Assembly: GCA_016926855.1 (NCBI GenBank)
Contig: JAFGNT010000018.1
Coordinates: forward strand, 124,001 to 188,000
DNA length: 64,000 nucleotides
Direction: 5' to 3'
Source: Methanomicrobiaceae archaeon
Lineage (GTDB): Archaea > Halobacteriota > Methanomicrobia > Methanomicrobiales > Methanomicrobiaceae
The translations under genes were made by a program, and so were the position numbers. Below, piece after piece: positions 45,182 through 54,317 of the stretch. Under the pieces are notes generated by a model. It searched no databases. It saw only the letters and a program-made list of their open reading frames with translations, and had not been told where the DNA came from. How positions within the stretch are numbered: the stretch's first letter is position 1; each line of letters begins with the position of its first letter.

Positions 45182-46297
45182 ATGGAATCCAACGCCGATC
45201 TGCACATCCACTCCCCCTATTCCATGGCGGTATCGGAACGGATGACACCTCCGGGGATCCTTGAGGCCTGCGCTATCAAGGGTATCACCATCATTGCCAC
45301 CGGTGATGCACTGCACCCCGAATGGCGAACCCAGTGGGCAGATTACCAGGAGAACGAACAGGACATCATTGTTGTGCCATCTACGGAAGTGGAAGGTATG
45401 GCACGGGTCCATCATCTGATCCTGTCGGAGGACTTCGCCATCTGCGAGAATATTTCATCCCGGTTGTCCCCCTTTTCAAAAAATATCGAAACCAGCGGTC
45501 GTCCCCAGGTACGTCTCTCCGGTGAGGAGATTGCCCGGATAGTCCATGAGGAGGGCGGCTTCATCGGTCCCGCCCATGCATTTACGCCATGGACCGGGAT
45601 ATACGCCCATTACAACAGTATGCGTGCGTGCTACGGGAATGAAAGGCCCGATTTTCTTGAGCTCGGTCTGAGTGCCGACAGCTCCTACGGTGCGGGAATT
45701 CGTGAACTTGAAGACGTTCCGTTCCTCTCCAACTCCGACGCACATAGCCCCACCCCGCATAAAATCGGAAGGGAATTCAACCGGATACGAATTCGGAAGG
45801 GGGGTCCGGGTGAAACCATTGACAGCATACGGCGGGGCGATATTCTCATGAATGCCGGATTTTTCCCCGAAGAGGGGAAGTACAACAGGACTGCATGCAC
45901 CCGTTGCTATAAACAGTATACTGCGGCGGTTGCGGAGGCATATCGATGGCGATGCCCGCATGACGGCGGAAGAATTAAGAAAGGAGTGCGTGACAGGGCC
46001 ATGGAACTCTCGGATATCCCGCCGTCCCGGCGTCCGCCCTATTACCACATTATCCCGTTGGGGGAAATTATCTGTACCTGCCTTGGCATGGGTTCTCCCG
46101 AAACCCGGAAGTGCCAGCTTCTGTACCGGGCGCTTATCGACCAGTTGGGCAATGAGATCAGTATTCTCATCGATGTGCCGATATCAGAAATCGCCGCGAT
46201 AGAAGAAGGGATTGCAGCCGCCATACAAACATTCAGAAGCGGGGCAATTACGCTGGTTCCGGGAGGAGGAGGGAAATATGGAAGCTTCTCATTTTAA
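45182..46297 (+). CDS. Endonuclease Q family (PHP domain) protein
   Basis: A 371-residue protein of the archaeal EndoQ group, which nicks DNA 5' of deaminated bases such as uracil and hypoxanthine. The PHP metal site begins with ADLHIHSPYSMAV (about residues 5-17), GPAHAFTPW and SNSDAHSPTPHKIG supply further His and Asp ligands, and a four-Cys zinc finger (CTRCYKQY and RWRCPHDG, about 240-260) follows. The last 90 residues resemble the DNA-interacting tail. It is directly after the PAC2 gene. Confidence 0.88.
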   Translation: MESNADLHIHSPYSMAVSERMTPPGILEACAIKGITIIATGDALHPEWRTQWADYQENEQDIIVVPSTEVEGMARVHHLILSEDFAICENISSRLSPFSKNIETSGRPQVRLSGEEIARIVHEEGGFIGPAHAFTPWTGIYAHYNSMRACYGNERPDFLELGLSADSSYGAGIRELEDVPFLSNSDAHSPTPHKIGREFNRIRIRKGGPGETIDSIRRGDILMNAGFFPEEGKYNRTACTRCYKQYTAAVAEAYRWRCPHDGGRIKKGVRDRAMELSDIPPSRRPPYYHIIPLGEIICTCLGMGSPETRKCQLLYRALIDQLGNEISILIDVPISEIAAIEEGIAAAIQTFRSGAITLVPGGGGKYGSFSF

Positions 46298-46359
46298 AAA
46301 AAGGTTCCTTCCAATTTACACAGCGGAAACCGGCACAGTGTGTTGAAAAAATGGTTTTT

Positions 46360-46557
46360 TTAGAGATCCGTGGTCGTTTCAGCCTGCTCCTCTTCGAGCT
46401 TGATCCGTGTTATTTTTTCACGCAGCTGCCGGATCTCATCAAGTGCCTGATCACGTTTTTCGTAGTCTCCGCGCTCGTGTGCAGCGGCGGCAATATCCGT
46501 TAACTGGAGCAGAAGCGAAAAGGTTTCATCGTCATCAAGAATCGCCTTCGAGATCAT
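46360..46557 (-). CDS. Small coiled-coil protein, tentative
   Basis: A 65-residue acidic protein that is nearly all helical, with heptad-like spacing in DYEKRDQALDEIRQLREKIT. The opening MISKAILDDDETFSLLLQL follows an AT-rich stretch with a TATA-like TATATCTTATACAT about 20 bases upstream. It fills the gap between convergent endoQ and cbiA. I do not recognise a family; it may be a small regulator or be spurious. Confidence 0.5.
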   Translation of the reverse strand: MISKAILDDDETFSLLLQLTDIAAAAHERGDYEKRDQALDEIRQLREKITRIKLEEEQAETTTDL

Positions 46558-46645
46558 ATGTATAAGATATATTGTGCCTTAACCCAGATACGTGTTTCCT
46601 CCGATCCGGGCACCTCATCCCGGACAGAAAAACGGGAAAAAATGA

Positions 46646-47974
46646 TTAAACCCGGAAAGACGCTCGTGCTGCAGCATTCAGCGAGGACGCGAATTCAGGA
46701 GTGAAGTACGCATGCGTATACCCTGCAAGCACATTGTGCTCATACATCCCGTCCTGTCCTGCACATATCCCCTCTCCCCTCTGCAGGCAAAAGGCAAACC
46801 GTGCATCGTCATCACATTCGAGGCGTGAATAATGGAATTCATGCCCCCGGAAACAGAGACCCGCCGGAAGGAGGGGCGTGCCTCCCGTACACACCGCATT
46901 AACGTATCCGAGAGCAGCAAACCGTTTCTGCATGACCGCCCGTGCAGGCAGCACCCCGACCATCGGGTACTCCACGGTTTCTGTGAGAATGCCGGTGGTG
47001 AGATAGGCAAGGCCGCCGCATTCGGCGTATACAGGCATCCCTTCACCAATTGCACGGGCAAGATCTGACCGGCAGGGGGCCCGGCTCAGGGCGGCGGCAT
47101 AAAGTTCCGGATACCCGCCTCCGAGATAAACTCCGTCAACGTTCGGTAGTCTGTCCCGGATCGGGCTGAAAAAGACGAGGTCCGCACCTTTCCGTGCAAG
47201 GAGGTCGAGGTTGTCCCGATAGTAGAAACAGAACGCTTCATCCGATGCCACACCGATTCTTACCTTCCCGGACGGTTCGCCACGCCCCTCTGGTTTTAGT
47301 GCCGGAAGGGGGGGTGCATCTCGGGCGGCCGCAAGGATTCCGTCGAGATCGCAGTGCTCCTCGATTACCGATCCAAAATGTGCAATTGATGCGGTTTCAT
47401 GGGCCATGCGGAGCCCGAGATGTCTGCTTTCGACAATGCCCTTCGTCTGTACCGGCACCCATCCAAAGACCGGAACTGACCGTTCCTCTGCTATCAGTAA
47501 CCGGTGGCGCGGGCTGCCGATGCGGTTGAAGATGACTCCTGCAAACCTGACTGCGGTGTCAAATCCGGCATACCCGGACGTGAGGGCATGGGCACTCCGG
47601 CTCATCCCCTTCACATCGGCCACGAGCAGGAGGGGAGCATCGAGTATTTTCGCGATGTGGGCGGTGCTCCCCGTATCAGTTCCGTCAAGGCCGTCATACA
47701 TTCCCATCACACCCTCGATCACGGCGATGTCGGCATCCCTGCACGCGGCATGAAAGGTGGACAGAACGCCGTCCTCTCCCATCATATAGGCATCGAGATT
47801 TCGTGATGGACGCCCGCTGATCGCTGTATGGTGCGTGGGATCGATGAAATCCGGACCGACTTTAAACGGCTGCACACGGTATCCGCGGGCGGTAAGCGCT
47901 GCCATAATGCCGCTCGCTATCGATGTTTTGCCGCACCCGCTGTGTGTTCCGGCGATGACAATTCTGGGGATCAT
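46646..47974 (-). CDS. cbiA: Cobyrinate a,c-diamide synthase (CbiA/CfbB family)
   Basis: A 442-residue ATP- and glutamine-dependent amidase. The N-terminal ATP-binding domain opens VIAGTHSGCGKTSIASGIM with the P-loop-like motif, and the C-terminal class I glutamine amidotransferase domain has the catalytic Cys in PVYAECGGLAYL (about residue 325) and His near the end (GHEFHYSRLE). CbiA amidates cobyrinate in B12 synthesis; the close homologue CfbB amidates Ni-sirohydrochlorin on the way to F430. Next to cbi genes CbiA is favoured, but CfbB cannot be excluded from sequence alone. Confidence 0.88.
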   Translation of the reverse strand: MIPRIVIAGTHSGCGKTSIASGIMAALTARGYRVQPFKVGPDFIDPTHHTAISGRPSRNLDAYMMGEDGVLSTFHAACRDADIAVIEGVMGMYDGLDGTDTGSTAHIAKILDAPLLLVADVKGMSRSAHALTSGYAGFDTAVRFAGVIFNRIGSPRHRLLIAEERSVPVFGWVPVQTKGIVESRHLGLRMAHETASIAHFGSVIEEHCDLDGILAAARDAPPLPALKPEGRGEPSGKVRIGVASDEAFCFYYRDNLDLLARKGADLVFFSPIRDRLPNVDGVYLGGGYPELYAAALSRAPCRSDLARAIGEGMPVYAECGGLAYLTTGILTETVEYPMVGVLPARAVMQKRFAALGYVNAVCTGGTPLLPAGLCFRGHEFHYSRLECDDDARFAFCLQRGEGICAGQDGMYEHNVLAGYTHAYFTPEFASSLNAAARASFRV

Positions 47975-48219
47975 GGTAAAACCCGTTTATTGAACCTGTG
48001 GAGATTTGGGGTCCTCGAAAAACCCCTCTTCTTAAGAGTAGTATTTTTTCACGATGCTAAAAGTGTCTTCGTATATCTCACAGCAGTATCCTCATTCTTT
48101 CCGGGCAGGAGAGGCGGATGTGGCGCCCCGAATCGCGGATGATTGCTCCTCTTACGGAAAATAAAAAAAGTACAATTATATACCGGGAATGCCAACCCAT
48201 TAAAGTAAAATTTAGTTAA

Positions 48220-48242
48220 AACATAATATGTTGAATTAATTC
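48220..48242 (+). promoter_or_regulatory. Paired palindromes before cbiM (possible operator)
   Basis: AACATAATATGTT is a perfect palindrome with a one-base centre (48220-48232) and GAATTAATTC (48233-48242) is a perfect ten-base palindrome that abuts it. Both lie 18-40 bases before the cbiM ATG, where the transcript would start, so a metal- or corrinoid-responsive repressor could bind. The regulator is unknown; short AT palindromes also occur by chance. Confidence 0.35.
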
Positions 48243-48259
48243 GCCAGAAGGTTTGTCCT

Positions 48260-48955
48260 ATGCATATAATGGAAGGTTTTCTCCCCAGTCCATGGTGGCA
48301 GATATGGTTCCTCATCTCTGCACCGTTCCTTGCCTATGGCATGTACCAGTTGAGGCAGATATATGAAGAGCGGCGTGAGACACTGCCGCTGCTTGCCGTG
48401 GCAGGCGCTTTCATATTCGTCCTCTCGTCGCTCAAACTGCCCTCGGTGACAGGCAGCTGCTCGCATCCGACGGGGACGGGCCTCGGCGCGATTGTCTTCG
48501 GTCCGTTTATTACGTCTGTCCTCGGGCTGATTGTTCTCATCTATCAGGCACTCTTCCTTGCACACGGGGGCCTCACCACTCTTGGCGCCAACGTCTTTTC
48601 GATGGGTATTGCCGGTCCGCTGCTCGCGTACGGCATCTACCGTGCAGGCACGAAGGCGGGAATCAACCCGTTCGTTGTTGTATTTCTCGCAGCCTCCCTC
48701 GCCGACCTCTTCACATACATCATCACCTCACTCCAGCTCGCGCTTGCATTCCCTGCCGAAGCAGGCGGCATTATGACCTCTTTTCTCGCATTCGGGACGG
48801 TGTTTGCCATCACACAGATACCCCTTGCCATCATCGAAGGCCTGATTATCGCACTGATCTTCAAGTATATTATTGCAGTTCGTCCCGATCTGCTTGTCCG
48901 GCTGGATGTGCTCAGCCAGACGGCAGTCAACAGGATCAGGGAGGCAATTGCATGA
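48260..48955 (+). CDS. cbiM: Cobalt ECF transporter substrate-binding protein CbiM
   Basis: A 231-residue membrane protein. The N-terminal MHIMEGFLP supplies the metal ligands typical of CbiM/NikM, and [20 protein letters not shown] near residues 68-87 is the second signature. Six to seven helices follow. With CbiN, CbiQ and CbiO it imports cobalt (or nickel; CbiM and NikM differ little). The cbiN start overlaps its stop by four bases. Confidence 0.93.
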   Translation: MHIMEGFLPSPWWQIWFLISAPFLAYGMYQLRQIYEERRETLPLLAVAGAFIFVLSSLKLPSVTGSCSHPTGTGLGAIVFGPFITSVLGLIVLIYQALFLAHGGLTTLGANVFSMGIAGPLLAYGIYRAGTKAGINPFVVVFLAASLADLFTYIITSLQLALAFPAEAGGIMTSFLAFGTVFAITQIPLAIIEGLIIALIFKYIIAVRPDLLVRLDVLSQTAVNRIREAIA

Positions 48956-49251
48956 AGTACGGACTGGAACTGATCGTCACCGTTGTCATTATCATCTTCG
49001 CGGCACTCTTCCTCGTGCAGAACGCACAGATTCAGGCAACACTGGGCGACGACGAGGAGGCATGGGGCGGCGCCGACGGCACTGCGGCGGAGATTATCGA
49101 GGCATCGGGGTACGAACCGTGGTTTACACCGCTCTGGGAACCCCCGAGCGGAGAGATCGAATCGCTGTTTTTCAGCCTTCAGGCAGCAATAGGCGCAATA
49201 ATCATCGGGTATTTCTTCGGGTATTACCGCGGGAAAACCCAGAATGCCTGA
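48952..49251 (+). CDS. cbiN: Cobalt transporter accessory subunit CbiN
   Basis: A 99-residue protein with two membrane helices (about residues 5-22 and 68-88) and a periplasm-side loop with the [21 protein letters not shown] signature of CbiN. It assists metal delivery into CbiM. It overlaps cbiM by four bases and is separated from cbiQ by 89 bases. Confidence 0.92.
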   Translation: MKYGLELIVTVVIIIFAALFLVQNAQIQATLGDDEEAWGGADGTAAEIIEASGYEPWFTPLWEPPSGEIESLFFSLQAAIGAIIIGYFFGYYRGKTQNA

Positions 49252-49340
49252 CCGGCCCGCCGGTTTAAGGCGGCGCTTATTTTCTTTTATGGCGTCAAAT
49301 ATTATGATCAGAAGCGGCGCATGCCGGGAGGAGCGTCCCC

Positions 49341-50135
49341 GTGGAAAATATTCTGGATGATTATGCCCATACAAACGGCCTGAGGGATGTCGACACCCGC
49401 CTCAAGCTCATACTGGGTGCAGGGGCCATCCTCATCAGCGTCTCCTCCGCATCACCGGTTGCCCCGCTTTTTATTGCAGCTTCCATGGCGCTTGTCACGG
49501 TATGGCTCGCAAAAATTCCCGCGGCCTTCTATTCCCGGCTCCTTGCCATTCCGGCAGGGTTCGCGCTGACAAGCGGAATCGTCCTGATCTTCCTTACCGG
49601 CGGCGGAGTCCCCCTCTGGGAAATTCAGCTTCCGGGTCTCACGCTTTCCGTGACCACCGCCGCTATCGGTCTTGCTTCCGTGGTTTTTGCACGGACCCTC
49701 GGTGGAATGTGCTCACTCTACTTCATCGCGCTCTCGACACCAATGGTAGAGATGTTTTCGGTAATGCGCTCATTGCATCTCCCCCGGGAATTCGTGGATC
49801 TCTCCATGCTCGTATACCGGTTCATATTCATCCTGATCGGCGAGGCAATCGCCATCCACAACGCACAGGAGATGCGCCACGGTTATGTACGCTTCAGCAC
49901 GTCGATCCAGTCATTTTCCATGCTGGGAGCCATGCTGTTCATCAGGTCACTGGCAAAGGGGGAGGACCTGATCCGGGCAATGGATGCACGATGCTATGAC
50001 GGGAAGCTGGAGCTGATCTCGGAAAAGAGAAACTTAAGTATTGCCGGGCTTCTGTGTGTCGCCGGATACCTTACGGCCTGTACGCTGATCCTGCTCTCGA
50101 CAACCGACATCACGATTGTATGGGGAAACTTATGA
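49341..50135 (+). CDS. cbiQ: Cobalt ECF transporter T component CbiQ
   Basis: A 264-residue membrane protein with five or so helices. NGLRDVDTRLKLILGAGAIL is the N-terminal family block, and the coupling helices include an AQEMRHGYVRFST and a RAMDARCYDG motif (the Ala-Arg-Gly-type signature near residue 215). It links CbiM to the ATPase CbiO. Start is GTG 49341 after GGGAGGAG; the stop overlaps the cbiO ATG (ATGA). Confidence 0.92.
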   Translation: MENILDDYAHTNGLRDVDTRLKLILGAGAILISVSSASPVAPLFIAASMALVTVWLAKIPAAFYSRLLAIPAGFALTSGIVLIFLTGGGVPLWEIQLPGLTLSVTTAAIGLASVVFARTLGGMCSLYFIALSTPMVEMFSVMRSLHLPREFVDLSMLVYRFIFILIGEAIAIHNAQEMRHGYVRFSTSIQSFSMLGAMLFIRSLAKGEDLIRAMDARCYDGKLELISEKRNLSIAGLLCVAGYLTACTLILLSTTDITIVWGNL

Positions 50136-51301
50136 CCGCAGTACTGGAATTCGACGATGTGCATTTCGCATACACAAATCTTCCCGAAGCACTCAGGGGA
50201 ATCACTTTCGCGGTCCCGAAAGGGAGGAAAGTGGCTCTTGTCGGGGCAAATGGTGCAGGAAAAACAACGCTGCTCCTGATGTGCAACGGAATGCTGAAGC
50301 CGACGCGCGGACAGGTACGGCTCCACGGGGTTCCGCTCGCCAATACAACCCGCGCATTGCGGGAAATCCGGAAAAAAGTGGGTCTTGTCTTCCAGAATTC
50401 TGACATGCAGCTCTTTGCACCGACTGTGTACCAGGATGTCGCGTTCGGCCCGCTGAACCTCGGGGTGGAGCACGACGCGATACGGAGAATTGTTGCCGCA
50501 TCATTAACAGCTGTCGGCCTCTCCGGTTTCGAGAAGAGAACGCCGCACCAGCTCTCGGGTGGCGAGAAGAAACGCGTGGCAATCGCAGGGATTCTCGCCA
50601 TGGAACCGGACGTCCTCATCTTTGACGAACCGACAAGCTCTCTCGATCCCGCCTCGGCAGAGGAGATTATGGATCTCCTGGATGAGCTCAACCATGACGG
50701 CAAAACAATCATCATCTCGACTCATGATGTCGAAATGGCCTACCGGTGGGCACACGACGTCATTCTCATGAAGGAGGGGTACATTCTGTGCCACGGGCCG
50801 CCGGACGAGGTGTTTCACAATGCAGATCTTCTGCAAGAGGCACGGCTCAAACCGCCGGTGATTCTCGAACTCTTCCGGGAGCTCTCCCACCGGGGCATGC
50901 TGGACGGCAGCCAGTCGCCGAAGGGCATTCTTGAGGTGACGGACATCCTCGAGAACACATTCATGCGCACCGTTTCCTCCCCGGTCGAGGGATCCATCTC
51001 TGTCTGCGATGTCGGGATCTCGCCCCGCGGTGAGATCCTGCAGTCAGTCCGAGAACCCGGAATAGGGTTCGTGGGTGCAATGGGCACAAAGGCGAAGCAG
51101 ATCATAGAAGAGGAGCGGATCACACCGGACTTTACCTATGGTGTCATTGATAAGTGCATTCTCAGGGCACTCGTCGGCGGGCATTCCCTGATCCTGACAT
51201 CGGGGGGGATGGTTGACCATGTGCTGCAGAGGATTCGTGCATACGGGGAAGAGAGCGGAAAAACTATCCCCTGTCTCGTGCTCCCACCGGAAAAAAGTTA
51301 G
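50132..51301 (+). CDS. cbiO: Cobalt ECF transporter ATPase CbiO with C-terminal extra domain
   Basis: A 389-residue ATPase. The ABC domain (about residues 1-265) has Walker A GANGAGKTT, the Q-loop region QNSDMQLFAPTVYQDVAFGP, the signature LSGGEKKR, Walker B VLIFDEPTSSLDPAS and the switch STHD. Ordinary CbiO proteins are about 270-280 residues; here an additional 110 residues (about 275-389, with VRRPVSSPVEGS-like beta segments and GFVGAMGTKAKQIIEEERITP) form an unassigned alpha/beta domain. The ATG at 50132 overlaps the cbiQ stop; longer upstream frames are spurious. It is convergent with cbiE, overlapping it by four bases. Confidence 0.9.
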   Translation: MTAVLEFDDVHFAYTNLPEALRGITFAVPKGRKVALVGANGAGKTTLLLMCNGMLKPTRGQVRLHGVPLANTTRALREIRKKVGLVFQNSDMQLFAPTVYQDVAFGPLNLGVEHDAIRRIVAASLTAVGLSGFEKRTPHQLSGGEKKRVAIAGILAMEPDVLIFDEPTSSLDPASAEEIMDLLDELNHDGKTIIISTHDVEMAYRWAHDVILMKEGYILCHGPPDEVFHNADLLQEARLKPPVILELFRELSHRGMLDGSQSPKGILEVTDILENTFMRTVSSPVEGSISVCDVGISPRGEILQSVREPGIGFVGAMGTKAKQIIEEERITPDFTYGVIDKCILRALVGGHSLILTSGGMVDHVLQRIRAYGEESGKTIPCLVLPPEKS

Positions 51302-51879
51302 AAATCACCGATTACCAGAGCGAAGAGTTCACCGCCCGCAACGGGGGGTGCCGCCGGTGTTCCGGTAGTGATCCGTTCATCGGGATACCCAAGACGCTCA
51401 CAGACTGCAATGCGAACAAAAATCCCTGCAACGTCGATTCTGGAGCTCAGTTCGGTGATGTCGAACAGGGGATCGGCGATACAGAATATTATTTTTCCCC
51501 GCCGGAGTTCAAAAACAGCCTCGTTCATTGCCGCCCCATGATCTTTTCCATGCGCATTCACCACGACTGCACGGGCAAGGGAGAGGCCCAGGCGGGCGAA
51601 GGCCACCTGCATCGAGGAGATTCCGGGGATAATCTCCCCGCCGAGGTACCCGAGCCCGGCGAGCATCGGATCGCCCGTAGAAAGCACGAAAACATCGTCA
51701 GGGAGCGAGTGCAATGCCCGGTAATCGGTGATTTCACGCACCATGCACCCCTGTGGAATATGCGCTGCCGCGAGATCGATCGCCCGGCGTGAACCATATA
51801 TGAGGCGTGCACATGAAAGTGCCCCGATAGCTTCCTCGGTCATCATGCAGGGGCCGCACCCGACGCCGATGATCTTCAC
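51298..51879 (-). CDS. cbiE: Cobalt-precorrin-7 C5-methyltransferase CbiE
   Basis: A 193-residue S-adenosylmethionine-dependent methylase of the uroporphyrin methylase fold. The opening KIIGVGCGPCMMTEEAI and VFVLSTGDPMLAGLGYL (about residues 64-80) are the substrate and cofactor loops, and EIIPGISSMQVAFARLGL follows. It works with CbiT, here separate at the head of the operon. The start overlaps the cbiD stop. Confidence 0.92.
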   Translation of the reverse strand: MKIIGVGCGPCMMTEEAIGALSCARLIYGSRRAIDLAAAHIPQGCMVREITDYRALHSLPDDVFVLSTGDPMLAGLGYLGGEIIPGISSMQVAFARLGLSLARAVVVNAHGKDHGAAMNEAVFELRRGKIIFCIADPLFDITELSSRIDVAGIFVRIAVCERLGYPDERITTGTPAAPPVAGGELFALVIGDF

Positions 51880-52898
51880 GGGCTTTCCTCCACACTGTTC
51901 CCTGCCCGGTCCACGAGCACCACCCGGACATTCGGCGCCCGAACCCGGTATTCCCGGAGAGTTCTTGTGACAATTGTGGAAAATCCCGGATCGGCAGAGA
52001 ACTCCTCTATGGTTCCGTACCCCGTCCCTTCAAGAATTCCGGGGTTGATATGGCGAAGGATGAGCCCCGGCAGGCCGCAGAGAATGACAGGCCGGTTGTT
52101 CGCGGCGGCAATCGCCCCGGCGATCCGCGCACCCACCAGCACCACCTCGTGATCCGGAAAACGGAGGCGCGAGTACCGCAGGCCGAGGCGTCCGGTGGTG
52201 AGTACGGCCCGCTCGGCGGCCGCCACGCGGGCAAGGGCGGAGTCCGCGAGGTGATCGTCCCAGGGCTCCACGAACCCGGTCGAACCCAGCACTGAGATAC
52301 CCCCGGCCACTCCCACACGGGGATTGAGGGTTAACCGTGCTGTTTCCGCACCACGGGGGATGATAAGAGTGACCTGAACACCGGAGAGTACCCTCTCCCG
52401 CATCGCCTCGCCGATGGCCCCGAGAATGGCGGCATACGCCGGGGCGCTGATTGCAGGATCACCGCGGCCGTACCGAGGTGTATCACGAACGAAACGGCCG
52501 ATCCCCTCTCCTGCCACCAGTGAAGGTCCGGTGCCGCATATCACTGCACGTGCAACAAATTCGAGGCCTCCCGTCACATCGCCGGGGTAATCGCCCGGAT
52601 CTTTGACTGCCATTGCCTCGCCATCCGTTGCACGGACGGGCAGGGTGGCGGGCAGGCCGCAGGGAAGGAGGACGGTAACACGCTCTACCGGGCCGGAGAG
52701 GGAGAGTACGGATGCCTTGCATGCAGCCGCAGCAGTCATCCCGGTTGTATATCCCCGGCGCAGGACAGCGCCGGTGGCGGTCAGGACTGCACGGCCCGCC
52801 GCAACCTCCCGGAGATCATCCGGGCTGCATGCCGCGACCCAGGAGTCAGGGTAGACAAAACCTGTCACCGGATCCAGAAGACCGGGTTCTGCACGCAT
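51876..52898 (-). CDS. cbiD: Cobalt-precorrin-5B C1-methyltransferase CbiD
   Basis: A 340-residue methyltransferase of the anaerobic corrin pathway. The family block is VLRRGYTTGMTAAAACKASVL (about residues 45-65), then VTVLLPCGLPATLPV and GGLEFVARAVICGTGPS. An open frame reaches 52970, but that start would overlap cbiC by 52 bases; ATG 52898 sits after GGGGATGA and is preferred. An N-terminal stretch of about 45 residues before the block is longer than in many CbiD proteins. Confidence 0.9.
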   Translation of the reverse strand: MRAEPGLLDPVTGFVYPDSWVAACSPDDLREVAAGRAVLTATGAVLRRGYTTGMTAAAACKASVLSLSGPVERVTVLLPCGLPATLPVRATDGEAMAVKDPGDYPGDVTGGLEFVARAVICGTGPSLVAGEGIGRFVRDTPRYGRGDPAISAPAYAAILGAIGEAMRERVLSGVQVTLIIPRGAETARLTLNPRVGVAGGISVLGSTGFVEPWDDHLADSALARVAAAERAVLTTGRLGLRYSRLRFPDHEVVLVGARIAGAIAAANNRPVILCGLPGLILRHINPGILEGTGYGTIEEFSADPGFSTIVTRTLREYRVRAPNVRVVLVDRAGNSVEESP

Positions 52899-52918
52899 AG
52901 TTTCATCCCCAATACCGG

Positions 52919-53587
52919 CTACGACCGGGAATTCCGCTCCCAATGAATAGTGATCAGTTCGTTCAGGCATGCCACCGCCACCGGCGTACCCCCGCGTGTG
53001 CCGCGATTCGAGAGGGAGGAGACTTCCGTGTGCCTGAGACGAGTCTTCGACTCCGCGGCATTAACAAATCCGACCGGCGTTCCGATGACAAGGGAGGGTC
53101 GTATTCCGCTGTCGACAAGATCACAGACGGTCAAGAGGGCGGACGGGGCGTTGCCAATCACCACAACAGAACCGGGGATTAGATCCTGTAATGCGTAAAA
53201 GCCTGCGGAAGTGCGGGTAATCCCCCGATCACTGGCAATATCAGCACCAAAATCAAGAGCGCAGAGCACCTCGCATTCGTGCCCTTTCTTCAGCACTCCC
53301 GTTTGCACCATCCGGATATCGGTAATGACCGGCGCTTTTGCTTCAAGGGCAGCAAGCCCGGCATATACCGGATCACCAATAAAGCACATGAGATCGGCCA
53401 TCACGAAATCGCCGACGGCAATTGCGCATCGCTGACGAATGCGATCCTCGACTCTCCGGTTGCCGACGACCTGCCGGGCAAGCGTCCTGCTGCTCTGTGC
53501 AATGGCATACCCCTCGGGAGTGTCCGCCCCGAGATCAGTATACGTATTTTCTGTCGTAGCCTCTCGGCGTGATGATTCCTCTGACAT
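52919..53587 (-). CDS. cbiC: Precorrin-8X methylmutase CbiC
   Basis: A 222-residue enzyme that moves a methyl group to form the corrin. Key segments are YTDLGADTPEGYAIAQSSR (about residues 16-34), FVMADLMCFIGDPVYAGL, KAPVITDIRMVQTGV and IGTPVGFVNAAESK with the catalytic region. The start (GTG 53593 or ATG 53587) lies inside the end of cbiH by more than 50 bases, an unusually long overlap for this operon; I use 53587. Confidence 0.92.
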   Translation of the reverse strand: MSEESSRREATTENTYTDLGADTPEGYAIAQSSRTLARQVVGNRRVEDRIRQRCAIAVGDFVMADLMCFIGDPVYAGLAALEAKAPVITDIRMVQTGVLKKGHECEVLCALDFGADIASDRGITRTSAGFYALQDLIPGSVVVIGNAPSALLTVCDLVDSGIRPSLVIGTPVGFVNAAESKTRLRHTEVSSLSNRGTRGGTPVAVACLNELITIHWERNSRS

Positions 53588-54317
53588 TGTCACCCTCCTT
53601 CATGAACCGGGACTCTTCGCCCCCGATGATAACGAGCGTATGCATATCCACTGCAGAATCATCAATTTTAAGAGATTCTATGGTTGAATAGGCTGTTTTT
53701 TCCCCGGTACGGTAGGCGTTCCTGATAATACCCACCGGCGTCTCCGGCGCACAGTGCCGGAGTGCAATCCCGAGTGCTTTTTTCAGATTATCAGGCCTGC
53801 CCCGGCTCCGCGGATTGTATAAAACAACGGGAACGCCCATCCGGAACGCAAGATCAAGTCTTTTTTCAATTATTTCGATCGGTGTGAGGAGATTCGAGAG
53901 AGAGAGAGTAATATGGTCGCCCGAAAGTGGTGAACCGATACGGGCGGCGCATGCCGTCGCTGCTGTCACACCCGGGATCACCTCCACATCGATCGTCTCT
54001 CCCGAGCGATCAAGCACCTCAAGGACGATGCTCGCCATCCCGTATACGCCGGGATCTCCGCCGCTTACCATGGCGACAGTGTGGTGGCGGGCAAGGTCGA
54101 TGCACCGCTTCGCCCGCTCGACTTCACCACCCATAGGACTGGGAATGACCTGTTTTCCAGCAATAAACGGCTCTATAAGTCTCAGATAAAATGTGTTGCC
54201 GATGATGTATTCTGCGGCACGGATCGCTTCGACTGCACGCCCGGTCAGCATGTCGGGGCTCCCGGGCCCCGTACCGACGATATACAGCTTTCCCTGTGAA
54301 TTATCGTGTGATTGCAA
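53535..54317 (-). CDS. cbiH: Precorrin-3B C17-methyltransferase CbiH/CobJ
   Basis: A 260-residue SAM-dependent methylase that also drives ring contraction. LYIVGTGPGSPDMLT (about residues 11-25) binds the cofactor, VAMVSGGDPGVYGMA (about 80-94) is the second loop, and EVIPGVTAATACAARIGSPL follows. LYNPRSRGRPDNLKKA is typical of CbiH. It overlaps cbiG by 17 bases upstream and cbiC downstream. Confidence 0.93.
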   Translation of the reverse strand: MQSHDNSQGKLYIVGTGPGSPDMLTGRAVEAIRAAEYIIGNTFYLRLIEPFIAGKQVIPSPMGGEVERAKRCIDLARHHTVAMVSGGDPGVYGMASIVLEVLDRSGETIDVEVIPGVTAATACAARIGSPLSGDHITLSLSNLLTPIEIIEKRLDLAFRMGVPVVLYNPRSRGRPDNLKKALGIALRHCAPETPVGIIRNAYRTGEKTAYSTIESLKIDDSAVDMHTLVIIGGEESRFMKEGDNVRGIITPRGYDRKYVY

